Origin: Channallabes apus
Taxonomy: Eukaryota > Chordata > Actinopteri > Siluriformes > Clariidae
Reading direction: 5' to 3'
Assembly (NCBI GenBank): GCA_030522415.1
Contig: CM060114.1
Location: 26,997,804 to 27,061,803, forward strand
Length of the DNA stretch: 64,000 nucleotides
In this document: positions 1 to 12,144 of the stretch, piece after piece
Position numbering within the stretch: position 1 is the first letter of the stretch
Layout: the number at the start of each line of letters is the position of its first letter
Translations under genes and position numbers: made by a program
Notes under the pieces: generated by a model
Seen by the model: only the letters and a program-made list of their open reading frames with translations
The model's database searches: none
Told to the model about the DNA's origin: nothing

Positions 1-827
1 TCAGATACCTAGGGAGAACCTGATTTGCTGTACCACAGCATGGTTTCTCTCTCCTTCACTCTGACACATTCGAACATATCCATGCCTCATCAGTGTGCTG
101 ATTTTAAGAGCTAGATAATGAGTGATGATGATTAACAAGCTAATCAAACAAACAAAAAGAATCAAATGATTTGAGAACACACAAGAACACACATTGTATA
201 AAGAACAGTATTTTTAAACTTCCTCTCGTAATCTACTAAATCACATTTCGATTATGTTCGAGTCATTCTGCTGAGTGGCTGAGTTTTTATAGCTGGTTGC
301 AACTAAATAATAGACTCTGCGAAGCAGGAAAAATCCAATAAAAGCATTATGAATCTTTCATCAGAGCGAATATTGTCTTTTAGCTAACCTTTAGGGGCAA
401 AACGATGCATTTCTTCATACTGAAGCAATATCAAAAATTTTATATGAGCTTTTTTTCTTTTTCTTTTTAAAGACATGATAGAATATTTATATTATTAAGA
501 ATTAAACTCAAAGTGGTGAAAAAAAAGATTATAAACACTCACTGGCCACTATGGTAATGGACCACCTTTACTCTTAGAACTGTCTCAGTTTATGGCTGGC
601 TGTATTCCACAAGATATTGGACACATTCCGCTGAGTTTCTGATCCATGTTTACATGACTGAGTTACACAATTTGTCGTGCATGTCCTGCAAATCTCACAT
701 TCTTTCACATGGATACGTGATACATCATGCTGGAAGGAGTCATTATAAGATGGTATACTGTGGCCATGAAAGAAAACATGGCAAGCAAACAGTACTCAAA
801 TGCTAATGGTGGTATTACGGTGCAGTC

Positions 828-1463
828 AAAAGTTTGGACACACCTTCTAGTCCAATTTTTTTGGTTTGTGACTTATTTTCTAAATTCTAGAACAATAATG
901 GAAATTTCAAAACTCTAATGAAATGAAATGGAACAGTTCTTGCAAGACCAGGATTGTTAAGTGCATTTGCTAAATTTGACAATGTTTGGCCATAAGTTTG
1001 GATTCATTTTCTACATTCTACTGTAGAACAATATTGGAGATTTCATAACTATGAAATAACAAACATATGGAATTAGATAATTCCATAATTAGGTAATTCC
1101 ATATATAACAACACCAACAACAATAGTCAGTTGTTATTTTAAGACACAAAGGTCAGCTGTTCTGAACCAGGTTTTGTGAGAACAGTATTGTCAAGTGCAT
1201 TTGCCAAACCCATCAATCATCATAATGAAACTGGCTGTCATGAAGACCATTGCAGGAAAACAAGACCAAAACATTCCTCTGCTGCAGAGGTTCATTTAGA
1301 GGTATCAGCCTCAAAAATCATCAATTAATAGCACCTCAGATTAGAGCCGTTATGAAGAGGAGATTACTGTATACTTTAGATGCCTTCAGCATTGTTTTAC
1401 GATGTACATAGAAATAAAAATCAGGAAAGGCCATGAAATTAGAAGGTGCGTTCAAACTTTGTG
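828..1463 (+). mobile_element. Tc1-like non-autonomous element, internally deleted
   Basis: The left end reads gtcaaaagtttggacacacc, a typical fish Tc1 terminal motif, and a matching inverted end (ggtgcgttcaaacttt) lies at about 1446-1461. The interior keeps a decayed N-terminal transposase stretch (caccucaga-like block near 1330, related to the same block at 25610). There is no open frame. A SINE sits at its right end. The equivalent in the second duplicated block is at 58079-58581. Confidence 0.7.
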
Positions 1464-1770
1464 GTGTAGTGTAGTGGTTAGCACTGTCGCCTTGCACCTC
1501 CAGGGTCTGGGTTCGATTCCCGGCCAGGCTCGATTGCCGTCTCTGTGTGCATGGAGTTTGCATGGCTTGGTGCTTGGTGGGTTTCCTCTGGGTACTCCGG
1601 TTTCCTCCCACAGTCCAAAGATATGCAGGTTAGGCTAACTGCCGTTCCCAAAAAAAATGCCCATAGTATGTGAGTATGTGTGTGCCCAACGATGGATTGG
1701 CATCCTGTCCAGGGTGTACCTTGCCTTGCACCCTACGCTTCCAGGTCCCTGCGACCCTGAATACAGGATA
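1464..1770 (+). mobile_element. tRNA-derived SINE
   Basis: A pol III A-box-like segment (tagtggttagcactg) and B-box (gggttcgattcccg) are followed by the conserved body with cggtttcctcccacagtcc and a tail beginning near gatggattggcatcc. The 5' edge is shortened compared with the copy at 58592. Head-only copies on the minus strand lie at 2193-2299 and 59386-59492. Confidence 0.8.
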
Positions 1771-2192
1771 GTATTAGCATAGCATATCATTCTGGTACTG
1801 ACGCCATTTCAAAGTTCTTTAAAGAGATATTGGCATGTACTGATTAAAATGCATTACATGATTATATATTATAGATTATAAACTATTAAGAAGTAAAATG
1901 ATAGATTATAGACTATTAACAAGTAAAAAATGTATACAGATCCAATAATTAACTTAGCATCATAGGGTTATAGGTTCTTGTCCAAGAGATCAAAAGTGGC
2001 AATTTGGCAATTCAGGGATTTCTGCTATTTCAAACTAAATGACATTCATACTGACAAGACATTTAGCATGTTAAGTTTTGTTCCTTATTACAGTAGATAA
2101 AAAACGATCTCTAGTGTTTTTAGGATTTTGGAACATTAATAATGAAACTCCACCTTCTGAACCCTCATAGCTATAGTATTTATGATATTTAT

Positions 2193-2299
2193 AGCAAACT
2201 CCATGCACACAGAGACAGGAATCGAGTCTGGCCGAGAGTCGAACCCGGACCCTGGAGGTGCCAGGTGACAGTGCTAACCACTACACCACCGTGCCGCCT
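2193..2299 (-). mobile_element. SINE head fragment, inverted
   Basis: The reverse complement contains the A-box (gtagtggttagcactg) and B-box (gggttcgactctcg) of the same SINE family as 1464-1770, ending in the conserved ctgtgtgcatggagtttgc. The rest of the SINE body is absent. Confidence 0.75.
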
Positions 2300-2544
2300 A
2301 CTATCCCTTTAATGATCTCATATTAACAAATATGAGTCTCAGAGTGACATAAGAGCCTTTACAAAGATTAGATAAAGCAAGTATCATTGCTTAAATAATA
2401 AAATAACATTAGGGCCATAACAAATCACACTATTTTTACTTTTGATATGTATTTAAAATTTAAATACGAATTGAAATTAGAATTTTTATTTACTTTTGAT
2501 ACATTTTTCAATTGAAAGCAATAACTTTTTGAATAAGTTAAGTG

Positions 2545-2768
2545 TGTTAATCCTTTATTAATCACATACACTACTGCACAGTGAAATTCTTTATTCTTCA
2601 CATATTCTAGCTTTTTTGTTTTGTTTTGTTTTAAATAGGCTGGGGTCAGAGCGCAAGGTCAGCCATTATATAGCACCGCTGAAGGAGACAAGGTCAAGGG
2701 CCGAACAGCTCGAACCGCAACCTTCCAATCAGTAGCTCAGAGCTTTAACACACTGAGCTACCACCAAC
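2545..2768 (-). mobile_element. tRNA-derived SINE whose 3' end resembles the Rex1/CR1-like LINE tail
   Basis: On the minus strand the head reads ggtagctcagtgtgttaaag with a downstream ggttcgagc B-box. The 3' half contains ctgaccttgcgctctgac and an end related to tttcactg...gtgacaaataaag. A better preserved relative lies at 22231-22464. The equivalent in the second block (59745-59908) is cut by a hAT insertion. Confidence 0.65.
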
Positions 2769-4747
2769 CAGTGGCGGTTCTACACTGAATTGCTCCCCGG
2801 GCGAGACTCCCTCCCGGCGCCCCAGTATACTGTAAATATATTGGCTATAGCCAGCATTAACAATGGATATAAATAACTGTACTTGCAACAGCTTTGTTGT
2901 AAAGCATAATTTTGTGGTTAAATTTAATTAGATCTCATGTTGTATACACTGCTGAAAAAACAATAGAACCTTGCCCAAAAATAATAGAAGATGTAATGGA
3001 TTTAATGGTTATAATGGGAATTGCATTGGTTTTACTGGTAAGTATAACAATGTCTACTGGTATATGATAGACTGATTCTATTGGTGGGTGGGATGGTAAA
3101 CCCTATTGGAAAAGTGTCGGAAACACACTACGATAAGGAATTTTGTAATAGTTTACTGGAAAAAGTTAATGGTTCATAATGGTATATAATAGAAACCATT
3201 AGAATTTCTGTGCTGGTTTGTATATTAGGCTTTTATTGTGTGTGTGTGTTTTTTTTAGCAAGGTAAGCATAGCAAGCATCATACGCAAGAAGACTAACAA
3301 ACTTAAGAGTTAATGTTATACCACTAATTAACATAATGACATGAATACCTTAATCATACAGAGAGAAAATTGTTGCATATCTTTATTTTTTGCCCGTTTC
3401 TCATCTTCTTTTCTTTTTTTTCCTAAATTGGGCACCTGAAAGCTTTGGCCTTTTTCTCTCCATCGCTGTCTTTACTTTGTAATCGACAATTCGACAATCA
3501 ACAGATTTCCCCCAACGCTGTCACTCATGACCAGAAGTCAAGACTAAACCAATTCACCTCCACATCATAATCGTTTTTATTACCTATTTTTGCCATTTCA
3601 CACAATTAAATAAATGAAAAAATTGCAAATTATTGGTCTGTGTTTATAATATTTTGAATGAAATGCGTGTTATTTGTAAGAAAGTCAGGTGTCACTGACA
3701 TAATTTAGCCCTCCTCCTTGTCCTCTTCATTTGGGAGAGGTGAACTGTACTCTACGCCCCCCTAACCGCCCCCCTCCCCGTCCCCTCTCCTCTGCTCAGC
3801 TTCTGTGCGGCTCCTTCTGCAGAAGGGGCGGTGTTCTGTCGATTTTTTAGAAAAATAGAAATAGAAAAATTCTACCGTAGCACAAATCGATAGCATAGCC
3901 TATCAATTTACGCTACCGCATCACTACAACTACACTGTGAGCGTTAAATGTTATTACATTTACATTTAGGCATTTGGCAGACGCTCTTATCCAGAGCGAC
4001 TTACTTTTTTTTTTTTATCTCATTATACATCTGAGCAGTTGAGGGTTAAGGGCCTTGCTCAAGGGCCCAACAGTGGCAACTTGGTGGTTGTGGGGTTTGA
4101 ACCTGGGATCTTCCGAACCGTAGTCCAATGCCTTAACCACTGAGCTACCCCTGGCCTTATTAGAAGAGTTGATTATATTTATTAGCATTATCATAAATTT
4201 TAGCAAAAACGCATGTCATCACGTGCGTAAGCATTTATGTATGAACTACTCTGTGCAGTGAATAGTGCTGCACACATATGATAACCACAAGATATTCAAG
4301 TATACAAAAATATGTAAACGTACTGTAGGTGTTTAAATTTGAGACACTGAACCAGTTCCAGGTTACAAGTTTTTATTTTCCTCAACCTTAAGGCTCATTC
4401 ACGACAATTTATGCAGAAACTCAAATGTTTCGGTCAAATTAAGCAAAGGAAAACAGTTTAAACCCACCGCCAACCGAAGTCTCAGCACCAAGGTAGTATA
4501 GATTTATGGGCGTGGAAACAGTGTGCAAACTTGTGGGACTGTGCATGCGCAGATCCGATAATTAGCAAAACTCGATGGGTAGCATTTTTCGATTGAACAC
4601 CGGAACAGGTATCATAGATAACAGAAAACCGCTTAGCGGCACAGATTATTATTTTTTCCTCCAAGTTCGTGTGCCGCCCCCCACGTGTCATGAAAAAATG
4701 GCGTCCCTGGGCGGCTGCCCAGTTGCCCATGCCTAAAACCACCACTG
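2769..4747. mobile_element. hAT element, non-autonomous, about 2 kb
   Basis: The left end is CAGTGGCGGTTCTA and the inverted right end reads CAGTGGTGGTTTTA. The flanking 8-mers are ccaccaac (2761-2768) and ccaccacc (4748-4755), seven of eight identical, as expected of hAT target-site duplications. No transposase frame is visible. A V-SINE-like copy is nested at 3954-4156. The same left end recurs at 47249. Confidence 0.75.
3954..4156 (-). mobile_element. V-SINE-like SINE nested in a hAT element
   Basis: Read on the minus strand it begins gtagctcagtggttaaggca (A-box), then has a ggttcaaacccca B-box and the segment gtcgctctggataagagcg followed by tctgccaaatgcctaaatg. That segment resembles the conserved 3' core of vertebrate V-SINEs. 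A poly-A/T stretch near 4004-4017 interrupts it. Confidence 0.7.
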
Positions 4748-6547
4748 CCACCACCCCATTTTTAGTCAAATGCAAATATAAATTAAGGACTTGCTTTTAC
4801 TGGACTAATATTGTACCAAAGGGACAATACTCTCTACTTTTACTCAAGTACATGATCTACTTAATCCGCCACCATCCAAGACTGGATTCAGACAGCCCTT
4901 CTTCCTTTTCATATGCCATCATCTTCACTAGCCTCTAGATGTCACTACAGATAAGCATTTCATTTTTCCCAAGGTCCTCACAAGTCAGAGTCGGACATTT
5001 TTCCCATAAGGGACTTCCTCATGAATTAAGTAGAAGTACAGTGTGTTTATGCTGCGAACATGGATTTTTCCAGAACAGGGCCTGAGAACTGTTGCTACCT
5101 GATCCAGTGGTGCAGTGATTTAAAGCTGTTAGTGCGACTTCATATCTAACTTTGACATTTGTGCTACAACTCTGTTCCATAAAACTGTTCATCAAATGAC
5201 AGCAGTAAGTGTGTGTGCACACTAAAACCGTGCAGTCTGTGTTTATATGGATCTGTGATGCCGAACGTTGCCACATATGGTACTGATAGTGCATTCCTCG
5301 CTGGTTAATGAACTTTCATTCCGTCCTGTTTGACAAGAAGTCCAAACATTTTCCTCTTTTTTTTTCCATTTCGTCTTCCTTCCATCACTCTCATTAGCTC
5401 GTCTCATGTTTGTTTTCGACTCAAATGGTAGTAATTAAACAGACATATTTAAAAAGACAGGTAGAGTGTATATTTATATTTGAGGGATTGTACATAAAGA
5501 GATATCCTAGTTATTGTTAAGTCTGAAATAAATTAATGGAAGAAGAATTATTGCTCGAGGCTTCCGCTTCACCTCCACACGTTCACTGGCTGGCCCCTGA
5601 ACTGCGAGAGAGGGAAGTTCTCTGTTTATTATCAGCAAAGAGAGCATATTAGAGCCTTTTGGCTGGGTGCCTTGTGTCACGTAAATCCCGTACATCAAAA
5701 GAACAAAAGTCATTAATATGTAAGTCATACTAAGACGCCGAGTGAGACAGACAGTAGGAAGCACATTAGCATTTTCTGATGAGACAAAAGGGTTCCAGTG
5801 AAACATTTACATGAATATTCATTACGACACGGGTAGCATATAGGTAATGAGGAAGCAGAATGAGGGGATGTTTTATGGACATTTATCATTAAATCAGCAT
5901 TCATTAGTTAAAGTCATTAATAAATTACCATTATGTATCATCATCTATCCCTCTTTTCATCTCTTTGTCAAATTTGAGGCCTCTAGTATACAAGGCTAGT
6001 TTGAGGTATTTTTAGGATTAAGGATTTACAGTTTAACTTTTGTTTTATCTTTTGTTGCCAGGGTGTGAGGCAGGAACTTTTAATGATTAATTTTTAATGA
6101 TTTTTAATCGGATTACTTTTTTTGATGTAATGAGTAATCTAACGCGTTAGCTCCGCCATTTAAGTACTCAGTTATTTAGTTATGTAAAAAAAAATTTATT
6201 TGTTATTCAGGCAATTTATGTAATCCGTCAGACAGACAGACAGCAGTTATTCCCAATCCATTAACGTGTGTGTGAGAACGTCGTCCTACAAGCCCCGCCC
6301 TCGATAACCCGCCCCCTCTGTTATTCCTGCTGTTATATTTTCAAAGTTTTTCTCAGGTTCAATGACAAAGCAGATATTTCTTCAAAACTATTTATTGCAT
6401 TGTTTATGTTGTTTACAGTCAAGCCATCAACATACAATAAAATTTAAACATGACTGTTATTGTGAAAAAGATATATAAAATAAGTGTTTTATAGCAAAAT
6501 CAATTATTAAATAATCAATTTACCGTAAGTGCTCTATGTAAAAAAAA

Positions 6548-6552
<5 letters not shown>
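4748..6552. other. Region without a recognised gene
   Basis: I see no exon with a recognisable protein here. The part near 6060-6200 contains taatctaacgcgttagc, related to the hAT MITE at 31290-31918, so it is probably a decayed relative. Short open frames look incidental. Confidence 0.5.

Positions 6553-6605
<53 letters not shown>
6553..6605. repeat. TA dinucleotide microsatellite
   Basis: Uninterrupted (TA)n of about 52 bases, just 3' of a poly-A run and about 30 bases before the 3' tail of the L2 element. Confidence 0.95.
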
Positions 6606-6607
<2 letters not shown>

Positions 6608-7640
6608 TCATCCCTGTCATTATCCCTTCAATAAAATTCAATTCAATTCAATTTTATTTGTATAGCGCTTTTAACAATTGACATTGTCTCAAAACAGCTT
6701 TACACAATCAAAAGAATTATTTAAGTTTGTATGGAATGTGAATGTGTATGAATCAAAATGTTCAGATAGTCCCTGGTGAGCAAGCCCGAGGGCGACAGTG
6801 GCAAGGAAAAACTTCCTGAGATGGTAATAGGAAGAAACCTTGAGAGGAACCAGTCTCAGCAGGGAACCCATCCTCATCTGGGTGAAACAGATAGCAGGAA
6901 ATGATCTGCATTTATACAGTGTGTTAGGTGGCAGGCAGCTCAGCTATAATAGTTGATGTTAATTGATGTTAAAATGGAGTCCAGGTAGTTATTGGAGACT
7001 CAGATAGACTTGTAGAAAGTTCCAGTCCTGAACTATCGAATTGTCAAGTCCTCAGAGAAACAGCTGACAACACCAGTTGAGGCCAGAACCATCTTCTAAG
7101 TAGATAGAATCATCCCCAGACACCAGACGCATCCCAAAGAGACACACGGGGCATCCATGCGACGAGACCTCCAACCAGAAACGGGGCACCAGGATGGGTC
7201 AGACAGGTCCGGAGGGCAGAGGGAGTCTGGATCACTGGCAGCTCAGGAATGACATGTGTAGCTCGACAGAGAGAGAAAGAGTGAAAGGGGGAGACGGGGA
7301 GAGAGGGAAGAGAAAGAGGGGGAGAAAGAGAAGAAGAGGAGAGATGGCAATTAGGTATGGTCACAGTCACATAATGTATAATGTGAATGTATATTTACTG
7401 TAGAGTGCAAGCAGGGACTCCGGCAGGACTAACTATGACAGCATAACTAAAAGGGAGAGCCAGAAGGAAACACAAACATGAGGGCTCCCTGAGATGTAAA
7501 GCAAACAATCACCTCACCGTCAACAAACCTGAGTGATCAAATGAGAGTGAGGAAGACAGCATCTAAACATACCAGTTCACCATAATACTCTACGTCCATG
7601 AGTCCCCCAGATCTGCTCCTTTACCTTATGGCAAATCTAT

Positions 7641-9236
7641 TTATAAAAATGCTTGGCTAAATAAATAGGTTTTTAGCCTAGACTTAAACACTGAGACTGT
7701 GTCTGAGTCCCGAACACTATTTGGAAGATTATTCCATAATTTTGGGGCTTTGTAAGAAAAAGCTCTGCCCCCAGCTGTAGTTTTCATAATACGCGGTACT
7801 GACAAGCAGCCTGCATCCTTTGACCGAAGTAGGCGTGGCGGATCGTAAGACACTAGCAGTTCGCTCAGATACTGCGGCGCGAGACCATTTAATGCTTTAT
7901 ACAGTATGTCAAAAGTAGTATTTTTAAAGTCAATGCGAAATTTCACAGGGAGCCAATGTAGTGAAGATAGGATAGGGGTGATGTGCTCATATCTTCTGGT
8001 TCTAGTGAGGACTCTCGCTGCTGCATTCTGGACTAGCTGAAGCTTGTTTATGCACCTAACAGAACAACCAGACAGTAAGGCATTACAATAGTCCAACCTA
8101 GAAGTGATAAAAGCATGAACTAGTTTTTCTGCATCGTTTAGCGACAATATATTTCTTATCTTGGCAATATTTCTGAGGTGAAAGAATGCTATCCTGGTGA
8201 TATTATCTACATGAGCTTCAAATGAAAGGCTGGAATCTATAATCACGCCGAGGTCTTTTACTGTTGCACTTGATGGAACAGAAAGGCCATCTAAAGTTAC
8301 GGTGTGATCTAAGATTTTACTTCTAGCTGTATGCGGTCCTATGACTAGAACTTCTGTCTTATCCGGATTAAGCAGAAGGAAGTTAATTAGCATCCAATTT
8401 CTTATGTCCTGCACACATTGCTCAACTTTAGTAAGATGGTTTTTCTCATCAGGTTTTGTTGAGACGTATAGCTGTGTGTCGTCAGCATAACAATGAAAAC
8501 TAATACCATGCTTACGGATTATGTTGCCCAGAGGAAGCATGTAAAGGGAAAAAAGCAGTGGGCCTAAAACTGAACCCTGCGGAACGCCAAACTCCACTAG
8601 AGAACATGGAGAATAATCACCATTTAAGTCTACATATTGATAACGATAGGTCAAATAGGATCTGAGCCAGGAGAGAGCTGTACCCTTAATTCCTACTACA
8701 TTTTCTAATCTGTGAAGAAGAATAGCATGATCAATGGTCTCAAAAGCTGCACTGAGGTCGAGTAATACAAGCATAGTTACACAACCCTGATCAGAGGCCA
8801 ATAGGAGGTCATTTACTACTTTAACGAGTGCTGTTTCTGTGCTGTGATGAGGCTTAAATCCTGACTGATACAGTTCATGTATGCCATTTCTATGTAGATA
8901 TGAGCATAGCTGCTCCGCTACTATCTTTTCCAGAATCTTAGAGATAAAGGGGAGGTTTGATATTGGCCTGTAATTGGACAGCTGACAGGGGTCGAGGTCA
9001 GGTTTCTTAATTATTGGTTTGATAACTGCTAATTTAAAAATTTTTGGAACATAACCAATGCTGAGTGAGGAATTAATTATTCTCAACAGCGGTTCTGTTA
9101 TTACTGGTACTATCTGTTTAAGAAAATGTGTCGGTATAGGATCTAATATACAGGTTGATGAATTTGCAGAAGAGATGAGTGAAATTAGTTCATTCTCTTC
9201 AAGGGGAGTAAAGTATTCTAGGTTCGAATCTGACAT
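7641..9236 (-). pseudogene. L2 ORF2, reverse transcriptase part
   Basis: Encodes 531 residues of LINE reverse transcriptase. Visible motifs are [17 protein letters not shown], motif [14 protein letters not shown], motif [18 protein letters not shown] and motif [12 protein letters not shown], followed by the thumb and C-terminal region ending [14 protein letters not shown]. The second acidic residue of motif A is Glu here and Asp in the copy at 61467. The catalytic first Asp and the YADD pair are intact. The frame is cut from its upstream part (9260-9532) by a one-base deletion near 9275, so the full ORF2 product cannot be made from this copy. Confidence 0.9.
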
Positions 9237-9259
9237 GGCTAGGTTAACATCTTTATCAA

Positions 9260-9532
9260 TTACATTGTTCGGTTTAAAGCCTCAATTTTATGCCTGATAT
9301 TTACAATTTTATTATTAAAAAAGTACATGAAGTCCTCACTATTGCATGATGTTGTTGTGGAGATTTCTGTAGTGGTCTTATTTCTGGTTAATTTGGCTAC
9401 GGTATTAAATAAAAATCTAGGATTATTTTTATTTTCTTCTATAAGAGTGGAGAGATACGTTGATCTAGCTACACTAAGAGCTTTCCTATAGTTCAGGATG
9501 CTCCCTTTCCATGCTATTTGAAATACTAACAA
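9260..9532 (-). pseudogene. L2 ORF2, linker between endonuclease and RT
   Basis: About 90 residues (for example [18 protein letters not shown] and [16 protein letters not shown]) align with the linker preceding the RT domain in the copy at 61467-63352. Here the frame shifts at its C-terminal end, because one base present in the other copy is missing near 9275. Confidence 0.85.
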
Positions 9533-9653
9533 TTTAGTTTGACGCCATTTACGCTCTAATTTCCGAGCGGTCTGTTTTAAAGTGCGCGTGTGATCGTTAT
9601 ACCAGGGAGCAAGTTTCTTATCTCTAATAATTTTTCTTTTAGCTGGAGCTACA

Positions 9654-10441
9654 TTATCTAAGGTACAACGAAATGTCGACTCTAAATCGCCTGATCGAGT
9701 TCTGTGGGGTCAGACGGTGACCTAATCGAAGTTGGTAACTCTGGGAGATTACTGATAAAACTCTGTGTGGTAGTTGATGTGAATGTACATTTAATACGGT
9801 AGCGCGGTGCTGTGCGTACATTATCACTGTGACACACTTGAATGGAGACAAGATAGTGATCTGAGATAATTTCAGACAGTGGAATTGTGAATACATTTCT
9901 TATACTTAAGGCCGAAAAATATTATTAAATCTAAAGTGTGACCTGCTTTATGAGTGGGTCCTACTACACACTGATTTTCGCCTACGGAGTCCAGTATGGA
10001 TAAAAATGCTATTCTCAGAGGGTCTTCTGGATTCTCAAAATGAATGTTAAAATCTCCAGCAATTAACACTTTGTCTACAGAAACGACCAGGTCTGAGATG
10101 AAATCTGCAAATTCACTAAGAAATTCAGAATACGGCCCTGGAGGTCTGTAAATTATAATTAGTGGAATCGACTGAGCTGATTTAATATACTTAAATAGAC
10201 TTATGTTACTATAGAGAATTTCAAATGAGTTAAATTTGTGTCCATGTTTTTGTACGATAGACAGATTATCATTATGAATAACTGCGACGCCTCCTCCTCT
10301 ACCAGTTAACCGAGGCTGGTGTATGTAGCTGTATCCAGGAGGACTAGCTTCATTTAGAGCTACATACTCATCCTGTTTAACCCATGTTTCAGTTAAAACA
10401 GAGTATATCAAACGCCTGATCTGTGATAATTTCATTAACAA
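9654..10441 (-). pseudogene. L2 ORF2, apurinic-like endonuclease part
   Basis: The frame at 9872-10441 carries endonuclease motifs LTETWVK, GRGGGVAVI, IIYRPPG and AGDFNIHF, with THKAGHTLDLI downstream. These belong to the APE domain that nicks target DNA in L2 LINEs. The last part moves into another frame (9654-9896), so at least one indel lies near 9890. The catalytic SDH region is degraded. Confidence 0.85.
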
Positions 10442-10674
10442 TAACTGCTTTTGATGCGAGAGATCTAATATTTAACAATCCTAGCTTCAGATCAGAGGTG
10501 CCGGCTGCGCATTCAGTATGATCCGAGTTTGTGGTCTTTATGTTAATTAAATTATTGAAACAGACTTTCTGAGTCTTTCTACATAATAAGGTGAACCCTG
10601 AGTGATGACTCTATGCAGCTAGCAGACGGTTGGTTTAGCCTGTCTGTCTGCTCCCTGGCCTGGGCTCTGGATTG

Positions 10675-11026
10675 TCACCGATTAACTAGACCTCTACTGA
10701 GACTATGAGCTATACTACAGGAAATGAGAGCAGCACCTTCCCGAGTGGGATGGACACCGTCCCGCCCTAACAGGCCAGCTTTGCCCTCAAAGGTCTTCCA
10801 ATTATCTATGAAGCCCACATTATTTTTGGAGCACCACCTGGACATCCAGCGGTTCAGCGACCATAACCTGCTGTAAGCTATGTCGCCACATCTCATTGGG
10901 ATGGGACCAGAGCATACTACTTCATCGGACATCGCCTTCGCTAATTTAAACACCCCTGTAAAGTTACTCTTACTAACCTCTGACTGACGAAGGCGTATAT
11001 CGTTAGCTCCAGCATGTACCACTATC
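10675..11026 (-). pseudogene. L2 ORF1, C-terminal SGNH-hydrolase-like half
   Basis: Encodes KIVVHAGANDIRLRQSEV, then MSRWCSKNNVGFIDNW and GLLGRDGVHPTREGA. The GxND block and the terminal DxxH block are those of the SGNH/GDSL esterase-like domain found in ORF1 of L2/CR1 LINEs. It is separated from the N-terminal half by the MITE at 11030-11602. Confidence 0.85.
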
Positions 11027-11029
11027 TTA

Positions 11030-11602
11030 TGCCTCTTTTCTACTGCATAGAACGGCACGACACGGTTCAGTTCAACTCACTTCGGTTCGGCGCAGTTTGG
11101 CTCGGTTTGCGCTTCCACTGCAGTGTAGTAACGCTTTAGCGTGGGCGGGATTACTCACGCGCGCGGCGCCGCTACTGCCGTGATGTCATCGTAAACGCGC
11201 CACAAACAAACACACAACAATGGAGCATATCGACGGCATGGTGTTCTTCATTCTCGGCATGTGGATGTTTTTAACAGCGAGACGAAGGAGTTTGTTTCAA
11301 AAGAGGCTGACGGTTAATACAAAAAGGTGCGTGCGATCCTTCTCTGGCTGTTCTAAATATAGCGGTTCTGTTGTGTCTCGTGTCGCAAGTTCGGTGACGC
11401 AGTAATGACGATTTTCTCCGGCTAATCAGTGGCCAGCAGAGTTTACACGTCACGTTTTGGTAACGGTTCGGCGCGCTTGGAACCTCGGCTGAGGTGGTAC
11501 TAAAAAAGGACCAGGTACCATGTACTGTTCCCAGTGGAAAACTCCCCAAAAGTGAGTAGAACTGAACCGTGTCGTGCCGTACTATGCAGTGGAAAAGCGC
11601 CA
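11030..11602. mobile_element. Harbinger-type MITE inside L2 ORF1
   Basis: 573 bp with long inverted ends. The left end is TGCCTCTTTTCTACTGCATAG and the inverted right end TGGCGCTTTTCCACTGCATA, continuing into cggcacgacacggttcagtt. The flanks are TTA at 11027-11029 and 11603-11605, the TWA target duplication typical of PIF/Harbinger elements. A second copy is at 47776-48349 with TAA flanks. Insertion plus one TTA is 576 bases, and its removal rejoins the two ORF1 halves in frame. A small ORF of 61 codons (11220-11405) lies inside. Confidence 0.9.
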
Positions 11603-11605
11603 TTA

Positions 11606-12144
11606 GAGAACCTGTGCTGTCCTAGAGCCCTAAGATTACCTGCTATGTCCGGGGCTCCCGGGATACACCTAACCACTGCCGCCCCTAAAGGTCTAGCTAA
11701 TGTCACGTGCCTCAGTATAGAGTCTCCTATAACCAGAGCTCTTTCAGGTTTCTCAGCGGGTGCAGCACTGACGAGAGCAAACCTGTTGGACACGTGAAGC
11801 GCAGAGGAGGTGTGCTCCGGTGGGCTAGCCTTAGCGTTAGCTTTGGCTGAACGATTATGCCGCCGAGTCGTCACCCACTCGCCCCGCTGTGAGGGCTCTA
11901 ATGCCGGAGTCGGGGGCTGTTTATCTCTGCCTGTGGCACCCAGACTGTCCGCTACAGGAATAACGCTGCTCTCACACTGTCTAACCCTCTCTAAAGTCTG
12001 GATGCGCTCCTCTAATGCTGATATCTTCTCCGTTAGAGTGCTCACTAACACACACCTATCACAAGTAAAATTATCTCTAATGACGGAGGAAGAATGTCTA
12101 AACATCCTGCACTCTACACACTGAACAAGCTGAATGGTAGACAT
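11606..12144 (-). pseudogene. L2 ORF1, N-terminal half
   Basis: Starts MSTIQLVQCVECRMFRHSS, with paired cysteines (CxxC near residues 9-12 and 28-31) suggesting a small zinc knuckle. A predicted coiled-coil segment follows (LTEKISALEERIQTLERV). After a Ser/Pro-rich linker comes RALVIGDSILRHV, the first SGNH block. The frame enters the MITE after residue 180. It would encode the RNA-binding/chaperone-like ORF1 protein of the L2 element. Confidence 0.85.

Larger units (their letters stand above)
1..2716. repeat. Long duplicated block, copy A
   Basis: This block recurs in the same orientation from 57261. The two are nearly identical apart from scattered substitutions and a few indels. Copy A has about 110 extra bases near 920-1030, in Tc1-derived sequence, and lacks parts of the SINE near 1465 and 1750. 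The match starts at base 1 of the window, so the block probably extends further left. It ends at the 8-mer ctcgaacc (2709-2716), exactly where a hAT-like element enters the other copy. Copy A therefore looks like the unoccupied state of that site. The block holds a Tc1 fragment and three SINE pieces and no host exon that I recognise. Confidence 0.9.

Noticed and set aside
3954..4156. Functional tRNA from the A/B boxes
   Set aside because: The sequence continues into a V-SINE-like 3' core, so it is a SINE.
11500..11605. C-terminal 35 residues of the L2 ORF1 frame
   Set aside because: They are encoded by the Harbinger MITE, not by the LINE.
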